A DNA stretch of 64,000 bases from Phycisphaerae bacterium (GTDB lineage Bacteria; Planctomycetota; Phycisphaerae; UBA1845; Fen-1342). Numbering within the stretch: the stretch's first letter is position 1; each line of letters starts with the position of its first letter. The position numbers and the translations under genes were made by a program. The stretch is taken from contig JANQNU010000007.1 of NCBI GenBank assembly GCA_028279405.1, forward strand, positions 62,001 through 126,000, written 5' to 3'. Positions 52,742 through 64,000 of the stretch are shown in pieces. The notes under the pieces are model-generated. The model saw only the letters and a list, made by a program, of their open reading frames with translations. It had not been told where the DNA came from and did not search any database.

Positions 52742-53564
52742 GAAGGGAGGCTACCACGACTACCGCGACTCGGTCCAGCGATCCCGACCTGTGCGCGCCG
52801 GGTACCGTTACGACAGGCGGATTGCGCTGTCTGCGGCGCTGCTGGCGCTCATGAGCGGGTGTGTGACGTCCTCGACCGGACATCCGAGCCGTGGGTTGGT
52901 CTATCTGTTTCCCGGCGTCGAAGGGGGCGCGTACTCGCTGGAGTTGCCCAAGCGCGCGCTGGAAGACGCCGGCGTCGAAGCAGAGATTCGGATCTTTGAT
53001 TGGGGCCGACCGCTCGGCACGTTGCTCACCAACCTGATGTCCTACGAAGAGAACCTGGACAAAGCGGCGATCGTCGCGCAGGAGATCGCCGACTATCGGA
53101 CGGATTATCCCGATGCTCCGATCGATCTGGTGGGTTACTCCGGCGGCGGAGGCATTGCCGTCTTCGTTGCGGAGTCGTTGCCGGAAGACATCGAGTTGCG
53201 CAACGTGGTGCTTGCGCAGCCTGCCCTGAGTCCCGGGTACGACCTCTCTCGCGCGCTGCGACGCGTTACCGGTCGCTTCGTCAACTACTACTGTCCAACG
53301 GATCGGTTCATTCTCGGTTGGGGTACGCGGACGTTTGGCACGATGGATCGTTTGAACGTTAATTCGGCCGGGAAGGTTGGTTTTGAGAAGTGGCCGAATT
53401 CGCCAACGACGAGATGTCGTTTCGAACAACATCGGTGGAACGCTGCAATGGCGGCTGCGGGCCACCAGGGCGGTCATATTCACATCCTCATTTCCGAATG
53501 GAATCGGGAGTACATCGCGCCTTACTTGTGCGATGACGTGCACCTCTCGGAACGTGCGCGCTAA
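52740..53564 (+). CDS. Alpha/beta-hydrolase-like lipoprotein
   Basis: The 274-residue protein has an unusually long, basic N-terminus before a membrane/lipobox segment (LSAALLALMSGC, Cys ~42), then an alpha/beta-hydrolase-like body with LVYLFPGVEGG and the nucleophile elbow GYSGGGG (~140). A terminal His may be in HQGGHIHI. No ribosome-binding site precedes the ATG at 52740, but TATAGT at 52726-52731 ends 8 bases before it, so the message could be leaderless. A GTG at 52791 is an alternative start. A GC-rich hairpin follows the gene. It is probably an exported esterase-like protein. Confidence 0.65.
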   Translation: MKGGYHDYRDSVQRSRPVRAGYRYDRRIALSAALLALMSGCVTSSTGHPSRGLVYLFPGVEGGAYSLELPKRALEDAGVEAEIRIFDWGRPLGTLLTNLMSYEENLDKAAIVAQEIADYRTDYPDAPIDLVGYSGGGGIAVFVAESLPEDIELRNVVLAQPALSPGYDLSRALRRVTGRFVNYYCPTDRFILGWGTRTFGTMDRLNVNSAGKVGFEKWPNSPTTRCRFEQHRWNAAMAAAGHQGGHIHILISEWNREYIAPYLCDDVHLSERAR

Positions 53565-53575
53565 CGTCTTGTAAA

Positions 53576-53606
53576 GCGCGCGTTGCTCTCTGGAGGAGCG
53601 CGCGCG
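53576..53606 (+). terminator. GC-rich hairpin after the alpha/beta-hydrolase-like gene
   Basis: GCGCGCG (53576-53582) pairs with CGCGCGC (about 53599-53605), with an inner GCTC/GAGC pairing. No T-run follows, so efficiency as a terminator is uncertain. Confidence 0.4.
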
Positions 53607-53748
53607 TTGAGTGACGTTCGAGGTTTCAAATGAAGAGCGCAACAAAAGCGCGCGAGACGTAGATTTCTATTGCGATTTCAATTCTCGGAAACTAGTCTGG
53701 AAGCGTGCGTGCAAATCGTCGGGCGTCTAATTTAATGAGGAGGACGTG

Positions 53749-54945
53749 ATGTCGGGTTTTCAGTCAGCACGGGGTGCGCGGGTGATGGGGATTGCGCTGA
53801 CAGGGTGGTTGGTTTCTTCACTGAGTGCGGCGGTGATTTACGAGTCGGCGTCGCTTGGACCAATCGGACAGGCGGGCGGACCCGCCGTGCGCGCGACACA
53901 GTTTCTCGGATCGCGCTTCGAGATCACGCAGACGACGAACGTTACGGCCATCGGCGGCCATCTTCGCGAGACCGGGCTTGGTAATCAGGAGTTGTTCGGA
54001 GCAATCGTGATGTTGGCCGGCCCGGGTGCAATGCCGGGAGGCGCGCCTTTCAATCCCGGCGAAGTGATGACGTCCATCACATTCAATCCCAATCCGGCAA
54101 CGACGAATGCCAGCGACGACATCATGGTTCCCGTCTCGGTGCAACTCGAGCCGGGCAGTTACGCGGTGGTCTTCGGCTCGGGGCTGTTCGGCGCGACCGG
54201 CGATGGTGGCATGCCGTTCAATGGTCAGACCGTGACCGCCGCCGGTAGCGGTTCGTACTTCTTCTGGGACGGCAACTTCAGCACATGGCTCAACGGCGGT
54301 GGCTTCGGCCCGTTGCGTTTCGTTGTTGAGGGAACGACCGCGATCGACACCGACAACGATGGGCTGACCGACGCGGCCGAGCTTGTTCTCGGGACGGACC
54401 CCAACAATCCGGACACGGACGGCGACGGTATGCTCGACGGTGTCGAGGTCGATGCGGCCGCGGGCGACCCGTGCCCCGATCCGCTGAATGCCGACTCGGA
54501 TGGTGACACGCTGTTGGACGGCGACGAGATCACGCTCGGAAGCAGTCCGTGTGACAGCGACACGGACGGTGACGGTGTTCCGGATTCGATCGACACCGAT
54601 CCCGTGACGCCCGGAGACGCCCTCCAGATTCTGGAAGATGTCGTCCGGAATGTGTCGGATACGATCCGCGCGATGAACATCAACCCCAACAACGGTGAAG
54701 TGTTGATCCTCGGTCGATCGAACCGCGCACGACGCGCGCGGCGCAACATCCTTGGGCATACGGCTTCGCTCGCGGCGTTCTTCATCGACGTGGATCTGCC
54801 GTTCATCGCGACCATTCCGTTGCAGGCGATCCTGCGACGGACCGATGGCGAAGCGCCGCCGCGCGATTGGATTCTGGATTCGCCCGAGCGGGACGCCATC
54901 AATCAGGATGTGCAGACGGTGGTTGACACGCTCTTGTCCCTGTAA
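53749..54945 (+). CDS. Secreted protein with thrombospondin type-3-like calcium repeats
   Basis: The 398-residue protein has a signal peptide (~1-28), a beta-sandwich-like domain (~30-200) and a run of Asp-rich calcium-binding repeats (~200-285): DTDNDGLTDAAELVLGTDP, DTDGDGMLDGVEV, DSDGDTLLDGDEI and DTDGDGVPDSIDTD. A C-terminal helical part (~290-398) follows. TSP3 repeats rigidify with calcium and are common in exported planctomycete proteins. The ATG at 53749 is preferred over the GTG at 53746; GAGGAGG (53737-53743) is placed for either. Confidence 0.85.
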   Translation: MSGFQSARGARVMGIALTGWLVSSLSAAVIYESASLGPIGQAGGPAVRATQFLGSRFEITQTTNVTAIGGHLRETGLGNQELFGAIVMLAGPGAMPGGAPFNPGEVMTSITFNPNPATTNASDDIMVPVSVQLEPGSYAVVFGSGLFGATGDGGMPFNGQTVTAAGSGSYFFWDGNFSTWLNGGGFGPLRFVVEGTTAIDTDNDGLTDAAELVLGTDPNNPDTDGDGMLDGVEVDAAAGDPCPDPLNADSDGDTLLDGDEITLGSSPCDSDTDGDGVPDSIDTDPVTPGDALQILEDVVRNVSDTIRAMNINPNNGEVLILGRSNRARRARRNILGHTASLAAFFIDVDLPFIATIPLQAILRRTDGEAPPRDWILDSPERDAINQDVQTVVDTLLSL

Positions 54946-55045
54946 CTGCAGCACTCGCGGAGTGGAGAGTCGGAAGGGTCGGCGGTCTACGGATCGTCGA
55001 CCCGTTCCATTTTGATCCGGAGCATTGGGGGTGCGATCCGTTGAG

Positions 55046-55621
55046 CTACTGCTGAAGCAACTCGTCGAGTTCACGCGCGACGCGCGCGCCCGCGTCCTTG
55101 TTCATGTACGGCAGGTTGATGCGCGTGTTGGCCGCCGCTGCTGCGCGGGCCGCCTCCGCGAGGTGAATCGCGGCCTCGACGTCGGAGCGAAGGTTGGGGT
55201 TGGCGACGCTCAGCAGGCCGCGAAGGTCGACGAGCACACGTTTGCTGAGCACGACCGTCTGAAACGGAACGCCCGCGGCGATTGCGGCAGCGGATTCGAT
55301 CTGCGGTTGTCGTTCGGGGTCGGTGCGCTTCAGCTTGAATGCAGCGGCCAGACTCGCGTAAGCGTCCGAGTCCTCTTGAATGGAGCGCTGCAGCATCTGG
55401 TCGGCCTGTTGCAATCGTCGCTGGATCTCCGCCACTTGCGGCTCGACGTCGGTGAATCGTTCACGACCGACTGTAAACGCGCACGCCATCCGGCCCAGCG
55501 ACGCCGCGAGCGCCGCGACCAACGCCGCGACACTCCCGCCACCCGGCGTGGGTGTGTCCGACGCGAGTCGGCTGAGGAACTGCTCCACGGTCAAGTGAAC
55601 CAACGGCTGATCGTTGCCCAT
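55046..55621 (-). CDS. Cyclodeaminase/cyclohydrolase-type (FTCD C-terminal-like) protein
   Basis: The 191-residue protein belongs to the formiminotransferase-cyclodeaminase C-terminal family, recognised by SDTPTPGGGSVAALVAALAA (~21-40) and by the all-helical body with ALAxxL and AAxxANLxxN-like text (AAAANTRINLPYMNKDA). Members act on formimino- or methenyltetrahydrofolate. No formiminotransferase gene lies next to it and no histidine degradation gene is seen. It is transcribed divergently from tadA. Confidence 0.85.
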   Translation of the reverse strand: MGNDQPLVHLTVEQFLSRLASDTPTPGGGSVAALVAALAASLGRMACAFTVGRERFTDVEPQVAEIQRRLQQADQMLQRSIQEDSDAYASLAAAFKLKRTDPERQPQIESAAAIAAGVPFQTVVLSKRVLVDLRGLLSVANPNLRSDVEAAIHLAEAARAAAAANTRINLPYMNKDAGARVARELDELLQQ

Positions 55622-55761
55622 AGCCTCGCTCCAAATCGAGAACCGCCTGCTCCATATGGCTTATGCCCGGTTCCGGCATGTGGAGTGCATGGACCCGCCA
55701 CCGATGGATGGAGCTTGCTCTCCCTTGCATAATACGTCGAGCAGGTTGCTACACCAACAGG

Positions 55762-56253
55762 ATGACCATGGCTTTCTTGCTCGACCAGGAAGAGCGCGAT
55801 CGACGGTTCATGCAGCGTGCGCTGCGTGAGGCTGCGGACGCGCTGGAACATGAGGACGTGCCGGTCGGGGCCGTGATCGTTCGTGACGATCGCGTGATTG
55901 GCCGGGGACGTAACCAGCGTGAAGCGCTCCAGGACCCGACTGCCCACGCCGAGATCCTGGCGCTGACGGCCGCCGCTGCTGCGATTGGCCACTGGCGCCT
56001 CGAAGGATGCACGCTCTACGTCACCCTGGAGCCGTGCCCCATGTGTGCGGGAGCGGCCGTGCTGGCGCGAATTCCGCGAATCGTCTTTGGCGCCTGGGAT
56101 GAAAAGGGTGGGGCCTGTGGATCGCTTTACGACATTCCGACCGACGGTCGGCTGAATCATCGCTGTGAAACCACGGGCGGCGTGCTGGCAGCCGAGTCCG
56201 CCGATCTGCTGCGGGCGTTCTTTCGGCACCGCCGATCGCTCGGCGAGAAGTAG
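55762..56253 (+). CDS. tadA: tRNA-specific adenosine deaminase
   Basis: The 163-residue enzyme converts the wobble adenosine of tRNA-Arg to inosine. The deaminase motifs are intact: the catalytic HAEI (Glu is the proton donor) and the zinc ligands in PCPMCAG. The C-terminal part (~118-163) contains GGACGSLYDIPTDGRLNHR, which is typical of TadA. ATG codons at 55762 and 55768 are both possible; the frame also extends further upstream, but the start used gives the normal family length. Confidence 0.93.
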   Translation: MTMAFLLDQEERDRRFMQRALREAADALEHEDVPVGAVIVRDDRVIGRGRNQREALQDPTAHAEILALTAAAAAIGHWRLEGCTLYVTLEPCPMCAGAAVLARIPRIVFGAWDEKGGACGSLYDIPTDGRLNHRCETTGGVLAAESADLLRAFFRHRRSLGEK

Positions 56254-56307
56254 CATACGTTCGCGAAGATCACGTTCTGGCGGTTATCGGCCTGTGTTCC
56301 AAAGAAG

Positions 56308-56337
56308 AAGGCGGCAGCCCGTGAGAGCCGCCGCCTT
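56308..56337 (-). terminator. Hairpin after the prepilin-like gene
   Basis: AAGGCGGC (56308-56315) and GCCGCCTT (56330-56337) form an 8-bp stem. On the minus strand it is followed by CTTCTTT, a weak U-tract, consistent with a terminator of the prepilin-like gene. It would also serve the end of tadA on the other strand. Confidence 0.55.
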
Positions 56338-56363
56338 GCTCCAATTCACATTGGCGCGTCGGT

Positions 56364-57302
56364 TTACGGAATGATCCAGCTATCCGTGTCCGTCCGCGGT
56401 CCTCTCAAGTTCTGCGGAATAACGCCGACCAGCGACTGGGTCAGATCGTTGAAGTTGTCGTAGTTCATGTAGATGTTGTCGTTGTTGACGCCCGCGATCG
56501 GCCGGCGCTCGAACTCGGCGTGACCGTCGGCAAACAGGACCGTCTGGCCTTCGCCATTGTGGTTGCCGCTGTTGTACGGACGCCACATGTCATTGCTGGC
56601 CGTCAGGATGTCCTGCAGGTTGTTGGAGCCGAACTGCGGCACCATCGCGTTCTGGATGATCGCATCATTGACCGCGCCGCCCGTATCGTTCGCCAGGGTG
56701 CCGCTCGTGAACCACGGGCCGCGGTCGGCCGCGATCGCCATCCGCGCGTCGAGGTTCGTGCTCGGGCGCGCGTTGCGCGAGTACGGCATCTGATAGCCGT
56801 AGCTCAGCCGATTGTAGCCGCGGAAGTCGAAGCGGTTCTGACCCGGCTGGGCCGCGACCTGGTTGGAACCGATGTAGTTCCGCAGATCGTCCGCCTCATC
56901 GCCGGCGCTGGGGCAGACGAACGCGCCCGGCGTGTTGTTGCCGCCGATGATCATCAGGAACATCGACCGCGACGGGTGCACGGCGGCCGGCGGCATGGCC
57001 GTGCCCGGGGACACGGTGTAGTTGACACCGAGCTGACCGATGAACGTGATGTTCGTCGCCGGCGTCCCGCCAAGCGGCGTCTGGCCGGTCTGGTCGTGCG
57101 CCGCGACCGGGAAGAACTCCCGGTTGTCGTTGGAGTAGATGTACATTGCCTTGCCCATGCCGCTGAGGTTTGCCGCGCAAACCGAGCGCTTTGCCAACTC
57201 ACGGGCGCGCCCCAGTGCCGGCAGCAGAATGGCAATCAGCAGCGCAATGATTGCCACCACGACCAGCAGTTCAATCAGCGTAAAACCATGTCTTCTTTTC
57301 AC
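56364..57302 (-). CDS. Prepilin-like protein with H-X9-DG C-terminus (planctomycete pseudopilin)
   Basis: The 312-residue protein begins with a type IV prepilin-type leader: basic start, then [19 protein letters not shown] (~6-24, cleavage after Gly6), so it should be matured by a prepilin peptidase. The C-terminal part has the planctomycete H-x9-DG pattern ([17 protein letters not shown]). The middle (~60-250) is Asn/Gly-rich with no enzyme motif. The start is a GTG at 57302, with AAGGAG upstream. Such proteins are very numerous in planctomycetes and their role is not established. Confidence 0.9.
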   Translation of the reverse strand: MKRRHGFTLIELLVVVAIIALLIAILLPALGRARELAKRSVCAANLSGMGKAMYIYSNDNREFFPVAAHDQTGQTPLGGTPATNITFIGQLGVNYTVSPGTAMPPAAVHPSRSMFLMIIGGNNTPGAFVCPSAGDEADDLRNYIGSNQVAAQPGQNRFDFRGYNRLSYGYQMPYSRNARPSTNLDARMAIAADRGPWFTSGTLANDTGGAVNDAIIQNAMVPQFGSNNLQDILTASNDMWRPYNSGNHNGEGQTVLFADGHAEFERRPIAGVNNDNIYMNYDNFNDLTQSLVGVIPQNLRGPRTDTDSWIIP

Positions 57303-57715
57303 CAGACCTTCTCCTTCTCTCCCATGAGGAAAACCCGAACCGCACCGATAACGGATCGAGGCAGGCGGATCTAATCAATGAATGCACTTGGAATGCAATG
57401 CGCCCGTCCAGGATCAGTACATACGGGTAATAGCCGCCATTGCGCGCACCAACACGACACGCGCACGAGATACCGTCATGGGAAGAACGGTCCCTCGGCG
57501 GAGTAACCACCAATGTTCTTAGCCGGATGTCGCGGTCATGCGAAGACCGCCGGACGGGAGTGTCTTTTTTCGGATCGGGGCGGGGAATCGTTATGAATGA
57601 ATGATGGCGTTAGCCAGATGATCCTGATGAAACCCGGTCCGATACACTCTCATATCCATCCTCATAGAGGATATCGCACACTGACCGCGTGTCAACGAAA
57701 AAAAGAACCCGGGAA
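57303..57715. other. Intergenic region, no gene seen
   Basis: About 410 bases lie between the prepilin-like gene (whose upstream DNA this is) and the end of the DUF362 gene, both on the minus strand. A 6-bp hairpin, GCGGTC-N7-GACCGC, is at 57532-57550, and a TTTTTT run on the plus strand at 57564-57569. No protein frame with family features was found. Confidence 0.4.
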
Positions 57716-58711
57716 TCACAAAACGATGTGCTCGATTCCAGCCGGCTGAGCACGCCCAACCCCCCGTCGGCCCGCCTCTTCAATATATTGTGCCTCCAGG
57801 GGGCCATCGACACCAGCTCGTCGACGTTGGGCCAGCAACAGCTCGAACGCGACCGCATCCAACGCTACCGGATCGCCACCAGCCAACAGAAGACCAAGAT
57901 CCTCAATATTATCAGACGTTACACCCGGACCACCCTTGATCGCGGCCTTGGTCGCGTTGATCAGGTTTAGTCGCAGTTTTTCTGTAACTAGCTTGGAACC
58001 AATGACTTGTGCTATGTACGGTGCACATGCCGAAGCGTGGTAGCGCGCGGGTCGCTCGATGATTCCGTGTGAAATGTTCTTCATCGCGGCCGACATGCCG
58101 GCGATCCGATGCGTCTTGAGAAAGCCGACATTGATGACGGCATCTGCTTCGACCCACCAGCGCGCCAGGCGTTCAGGCTCGCCGTCGATCTCGATCGACT
58201 GGTCCCAGCCGACGGTGGCCGATCGGGTTCCGAGGTGTTTCTGGATGTGAGGCGGCGCCTCGACCAGCGTGATACGCTCTTTGGCGTAGCCTGCTGCCGC
58301 CAGCGATTCGACCAGAGCGGTGGCCATGGCTGGCGTCGTGCGGAGAATCGAAGCGCCCACCTGGTTGAACTTGATCGCGATCCGGTTGGCGCCTCCCAGA
58401 ATCCGTTTCCAGCCCCTGGCCGAGTCCGGCGTGTCCGCGTACACCGCGACGACCTTTTCCGTCATCTCCCGCAGCATCGTCTGGTCGATGAACTCGCCGC
58501 GCACCACTCGATCCGACTGCAGTTCCACCACGCGCGATTTGCGCGGCTGTTCGCGAAGCCACCACGGGCCGTCGGCGTTTGCCTTACGACGGGGTTCGTC
58601 GGCCCTGGCCCTGTTCCCGGCCAGCAACGGGAGCGCGGCTGCAGCCTTGAGCAGCTCGCGCCGGCTGGGCCCCGGCGGTCGATCGGAATTGACCTCGTGC
58701 GCGTCCATCAA
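57716..58711 (-). CDS. DUF362 protein with Tat-type signal
   Basis: The 331-residue protein begins with a twin-arginine signal (SRRELLKAAAALPLLAG), so it should be folded and exported by Tat. The DUF362 domain (~85-320) is recognisable from IAIKFNQVG, LVESLAAAGY, DAVINVGFLKTHRIAGMSAAMKNISHGII and the final ALDAVAFELL. In some members a ferredoxin-like Fe-S part is fused; none is visible here. Function unknown. It is divergent from the UDP-sugar pyrophosphorylase gene, whose start lies only 50 bases away. Confidence 0.85.
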   Translation of the reverse strand: MMDAHEVNSDRPPGPSRRELLKAAAALPLLAGNRARADEPRRKANADGPWWLREQPRKSRVVELQSDRVVRGEFIDQTMLREMTEKVVAVYADTPDSARGWKRILGGANRIAIKFNQVGASILRTTPAMATALVESLAAAGYAKERITLVEAPPHIQKHLGTRSATVGWDQSIEIDGEPERLARWWVEADAVINVGFLKTHRIAGMSAAMKNISHGIIERPARYHASACAPYIAQVIGSKLVTEKLRLNLINATKAAIKGGPGVTSDNIEDLGLLLAGGDPVALDAVAFELLLAQRRRAGVDGPLEAQYIEEAGRRGVGRAQPAGIEHIVL

Positions 58712-58761
58712 TTACTGTAATCGAACGATTCGGCGAAAAACCTCGACAGGGGCAACGGGTT

Positions 58762-60198
58762 ATGACCCTCGAACAGCGATATCGGCAGCACTGCTCGGGC
58801 CTCGAGCGTGCCGGGCAAGGGCACCTTTTGCGCTTCTGGGAGCAGCTCGACGACGTCCGACGCTCCCGACTGCTCGACGACCTGGATCAGGTGGATTGGT
58901 CGGCGCTGCCGCAGTGGGTCGATGCGTATGTCCGCCGAAAGCCCGACTACCCGCTGCCCGAACGGATCGAGCCACCGCTGAGCTACCCGATTCGTCCGGA
59001 TAATGAGCAGCTGGTCGCGCTCTACAAGAAAGCGCGGCAGCGCGGCGCGCATGCGATTTCGGTCGGCCAGGTTGCCGCTTTCACGGTGGCCGGCGGACAG
59101 GGTACGCGGCTCGGGTACGATGGCCCGAAGGGTGCGTTTCCGATCAGCCCTGTCCGCGATGCGCCGCTCTTCCAGTTGTTCGCCGAGTACCTGCGCGGGA
59201 TCGAACGACGTTATGGTCGACGGCTGCCCTGGTACTTGATGACGAGTCCGCTCAACCACGATCAGACCATACGCTTTTTCGAGCAGCAGGAATACTTCGG
59301 TCTGGTTTCGGACGACGTGATCTTCTTTCAGCAGGGCCAGATGCCGGCGTTTCATCCGGACGGTCGTGTTGCGATGACGGCGCCGGACGCACTTGCGTTG
59401 TCGCCGGACGGGCACGGCGGGAGCCTGACCGCGCTGGCCGCGCGCGGCGCGCTGGCGGACATGCGCGACCGCGGTGTCGAGTACATCAGCTACTTTCAGG
59501 TCGACAACCCGCTCGTCCACTGTGTCGACCCGCTGTTTGTCGGGTTGCATATCTCGACCGGGTCGGAGATGTCGAGCAAGGCCGTGACCAAGGCACACGA
59601 TCTCGAGCGCGTCGGCAATTTCTGCGTCGGTGACGGTCGGCTGCAGGTCATCGAGTACAGCGATCTGCCGGAGTCGCTTGCAACTGAGCGAACGGCCGAA
59701 GGCGATCGGCGATTTGACGCTGGCAGTATCGCGATCCACGTGCTGAGTCGGACGTTCGTCGAGAAGCTGACGCATGCCGGGGCGCAGGTGCGACTGCCGT
59801 GGCACCGTGCGGACAAGAAGGTCGAAGTGATCGACGACGCGGGCAATCCGGTTCAGCCCGACGCCCCCAATGTGGTCAAGCTGGAGATGTTCGTGTTCGA
59901 CGCCATCCCGCTCGCCGAGAATCCGATTCTGTTGTACACCGATCGAGCAGAGGAGTTCAGTCCCGTCAAGAACGCCGATGGGGCTGACTCGCCGGCTACG
60001 ACGCGACGTGATCTCGTGCAGCGTGCAGCGCGCTGGTTGGCGGCGAGCGACGTTGATGTTCCTGGAGGAGCGGAAGCGCCGAATCAGGCGGTCGAGATCA
60101 GCCCGCATTATGCCCTGGATGCGTCGGACTTGCGGCAGCGTGTCGAGCAAGAGGGCGCGCCGGCCATCGCCGCGGATGCACCGACGCTGCTGGCATGA
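58762..60198 (+). CDS. UDP-N-acetylglucosamine pyrophosphorylase-like (UDPGP type 1) uridylyltransferase
   Basis: The 478-residue protein is a eukaryotic-type UAP/UDPGP enzyme. The nucleotide-binding motif VAGGQGTRLGYDGPKGAFPI (~109-128), LMTSPLNHDQTIRFFEQ and the sugar-binding region YFQVDNPLVHCVDPLF are all in place. It would make UDP-GlcNAc (or another UDP-sugar) from UTP and sugar-1-phosphate, a precursor of envelope glycans. The bacterial GlmU is unrelated in sequence, so this is a eukaryote-like version. The gene before mutS is in the same direction, with an 86-base gap. Confidence 0.88.
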   Translation: MTLEQRYRQHCSGLERAGQGHLLRFWEQLDDVRRSRLLDDLDQVDWSALPQWVDAYVRRKPDYPLPERIEPPLSYPIRPDNEQLVALYKKARQRGAHAISVGQVAAFTVAGGQGTRLGYDGPKGAFPISPVRDAPLFQLFAEYLRGIERRYGRRLPWYLMTSPLNHDQTIRFFEQQEYFGLVSDDVIFFQQGQMPAFHPDGRVAMTAPDALALSPDGHGGSLTALAARGALADMRDRGVEYISYFQVDNPLVHCVDPLFVGLHISTGSEMSSKAVTKAHDLERVGNFCVGDGRLQVIEYSDLPESLATERTAEGDRRFDAGSIAIHVLSRTFVEKLTHAGAQVRLPWHRADKKVEVIDDAGNPVQPDAPNVVKLEMFVFDAIPLAENPILLYTDRAEEFSPVKNADGADSPATTRRDLVQRAARWLAASDVDVPGGAEAPNQAVEISPHYALDASDLRQRVEQEGAPAIAADAPTLLA

Positions 60199-60284
60199 GT
60201 TGGCTGTGGGCGGTGGCGGGATTGTCAACCGGGCGTTCTTTGGGGTAGCGGTCCAACGAGTCATCGAATGAAGGGTAGGAACGC

Positions 60285-63025
<2,741 letters not shown>

Positions 63026-63029
<4 letters not shown>

Positions 63030-64000
63030 GTTTGCGACGAGGTCATCCTGCGGCACTGCTCGCGGCGCAACTGCTCGCGATCAGCGCAGTGGTGGCGCTG
63101 GCGCTGGTTCTGCTTCCCTCGGTTCGGCTCAGCGATCGTGACGCCGAGTACTTCTGGGCACGGCATTGGTGGCAGTCGGCATTCGACGCGCTCAGTGTGA
63201 CCACCGGCGTCGGGATGGTGACACGCTCGTTTGCGGAGGACTATACGCAAGTTGGTGTCTGGGTCCTGGCCGTCGGCGGCGTGCTTGGTGCGATCTGCTA
63301 TCTTCGGCAGCTGGCGCGCGCGCTAGAATCGGTGTTTCACGTGAAACACGTTTGGCGGGCCATCGGGCTGACGACCGTTGTCGGATGTGCATGCGGCTTG
63401 TGGCTGGGGGTGCGGAGTGTGTCGGCGGCGAACGGCGTAGCGCAGGGATTAGCGGCGGCGTTCGGTGTCGGGCTCTCGATACCCGAGGTCGTTCGTTCGG
63501 CGCCGGCGTTCGGACCGCTCGTCGTCATCGGGGCGGTTGCGGCGGTCGGTGGGCTCGCGCTGCCTCTCATCCGGCAATTCTTGCGCGTGCGGGATGTGCG
63601 GCGCACGATTTGCGCGGCGCTCGTTTGCTGGCTCGTGAGTATGATTGCGACCGCAGCGATGGTTGCGTATTTCGAGCGCCCGTCCGTGGCCCCGGGCAGT
63701 GCGGCACGGTCGAGCGACGTTGATCGGGCGTTCTCCCGGACGCTTGGCGGCACGTTTGCGGTCGGCACGGCTGGCGTCGATCTGCTCGCGATCGATCGTG
63801 ATTCAGCGGAGGGTGTCAAACTCGCTCTCGGCGCCGTCGTGCTGGTTGGAGGCATTGGTGGCAGTGCGGTTGGGGGCGTCGGTGGTGTGTGGCTGCTGCT
63901 CGCGATCGGCTCGCTGGTTCTCCGGTCGTCGAATGCGACGGGCCCGGGTAGTGCGGGGCGTGGAAAAACCGATACGGAACGTGGACAGAGTCTGCTTCAG
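63026..64000 (+). CDS. TrkH-like potassium-transport membrane protein, truncated by window edge
   Basis: The frame starts with GTG at 63026, overlapping the mutS stop, and stays open for 325 codons to the right edge. Several hydrophobic segments are present. DALSVTTGVGMVTRSFAEDY followed by TQVGVWVLAVGGVLGA resembles the pore-loop plus helix of TrkH/KtrB subunits, and FAVGTAGVDLLAID may be the next pore region. It is divergent from true TrkH (shorter spacers), so the identification is tentative. The gene contains a perfect parS site at 63333-63348, read as VFHVKH. Translational coupling to mutS suggests an operon. Confidence 0.55.
63333..63348. promoter_or_regulatory. parS: parS chromosome-segregation site (ParB binding site)
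   Basis: TGTTTCACGTGAAACA is identical at all 16 positions to the consensus parS site bound by ParB in most bacteria. The palindrome extends by one base on each side (63332-63349). It lies within a coding sequence, as many chromosomal parS sites do. Confidence 0.9.

Noticed and set aside
52227-53645. 472-codon open frame on the minus strand
   Set aside because: Overlaps both the TraB-like and the hydrolase-like genes in another frame, without family features.
58709-58720. Palindrome ATTACTGTAAT between the DUF362 and uridylyltransferase genes
   Set aside because: Only 11 bases and no second copy in the window, so support as an operator is too weak to list.

Overview
The window looks like part of a chromosome from a GC-rich planctomycete, probably of the Phycisphaerae type. 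This is judged from gene content only: PEP-CTERM proteins, a dockerin-tailed secreted protein, an H-X9-DG prepilin-like protein, several PQQ-type propellers, a response-regulator/PPDK_N fusion and many family-less secreted or zinc-ribbon proteins. Genes lie on both strands in short clusters. I saw no rRNA, tRNA, CRISPR array or transposase, so nothing marks the window as a mobile island.

Layout. 0-5 kb: truncated secreted alpha-amylase-family protein, ABC-2 permease, and a minus-strand trio (parvulin-type isomerase lipoprotein, Pcm repair methyltransferase, class I glutamine amidotransferase). 5-9.1 kb: stand-alone EF-G, zinc-ribbon protein, GAF-SpoIIE phosphatase. 9.1-9.5 kb: hairpin-rich gap. 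9.5-13.9 kb: UspA-like protein with an NhaD/ArsB-type antiporter, 3-hydroxyacyl-CoA dehydrogenase, cyclophilin. 13.8-18.2 kb: minus-strand run of a double-receiver/PPDK_N protein and two membrane proteins, one frameshifted. 18.3-21.2 kb: O-methyltransferase, then a tightly overlapping phospholipid operon (CDP-alcohol phosphatidyltransferase, PlsC-like acyltransferase, CdsA). 21-31 kb: mainly exported proteins (kelch-like lipoprotein, two PQQ propellers, PEP-CTERM protein) and a GT39-like membrane protein. 31-43.6 kb: MerR/B12-domain regulator, S9 peptidase, small HTH protein, Mpo1-like protein, DUF4139 protein, serine hydrolase, frameshifted dockerin protein, TetR regulator with its partner lipoprotein, orphan secretin core. 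43.6-58.7 kb: hypothetical, DnaJ, hydrolase, PEP-CTERM, TraB-like, TSP3-repeat, cyclodeaminase, TadA, prepilin-like and DUF362 genes. 58.7-64 kb: UDP-sugar pyrophosphorylase, MutS and a TrkH-like membrane protein cut by the right edge.

Most notable: (1) a perfect consensus ParB site (parS, TGTTTCACGTGAAACA) at 63333-63348 inside the TrkH-like gene, implying a chromosome-segregation locus nearby. (2) Two distantly paralogous genes (23143-24384 and 50402-51781) defining a three-part family I cannot name, with a helix-turn-helix-like N-terminus. (3) Two palindromes sharing the half-site TGTAAGT, one before a tetR gene and one inside the next gene, giving a visible local regulatory circuit. (4) A CarH-like regulator that keeps the W-x9-EH cap motif but lacks the cobalamin-ligating His. 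(5) A + strand intrinsic terminator with no + strand gene before it, suggesting a small RNA near 43.8 kb. (6) Two genes broken by single-base frameshifts.

All identifications are by eye from protein motifs. No database search was run.
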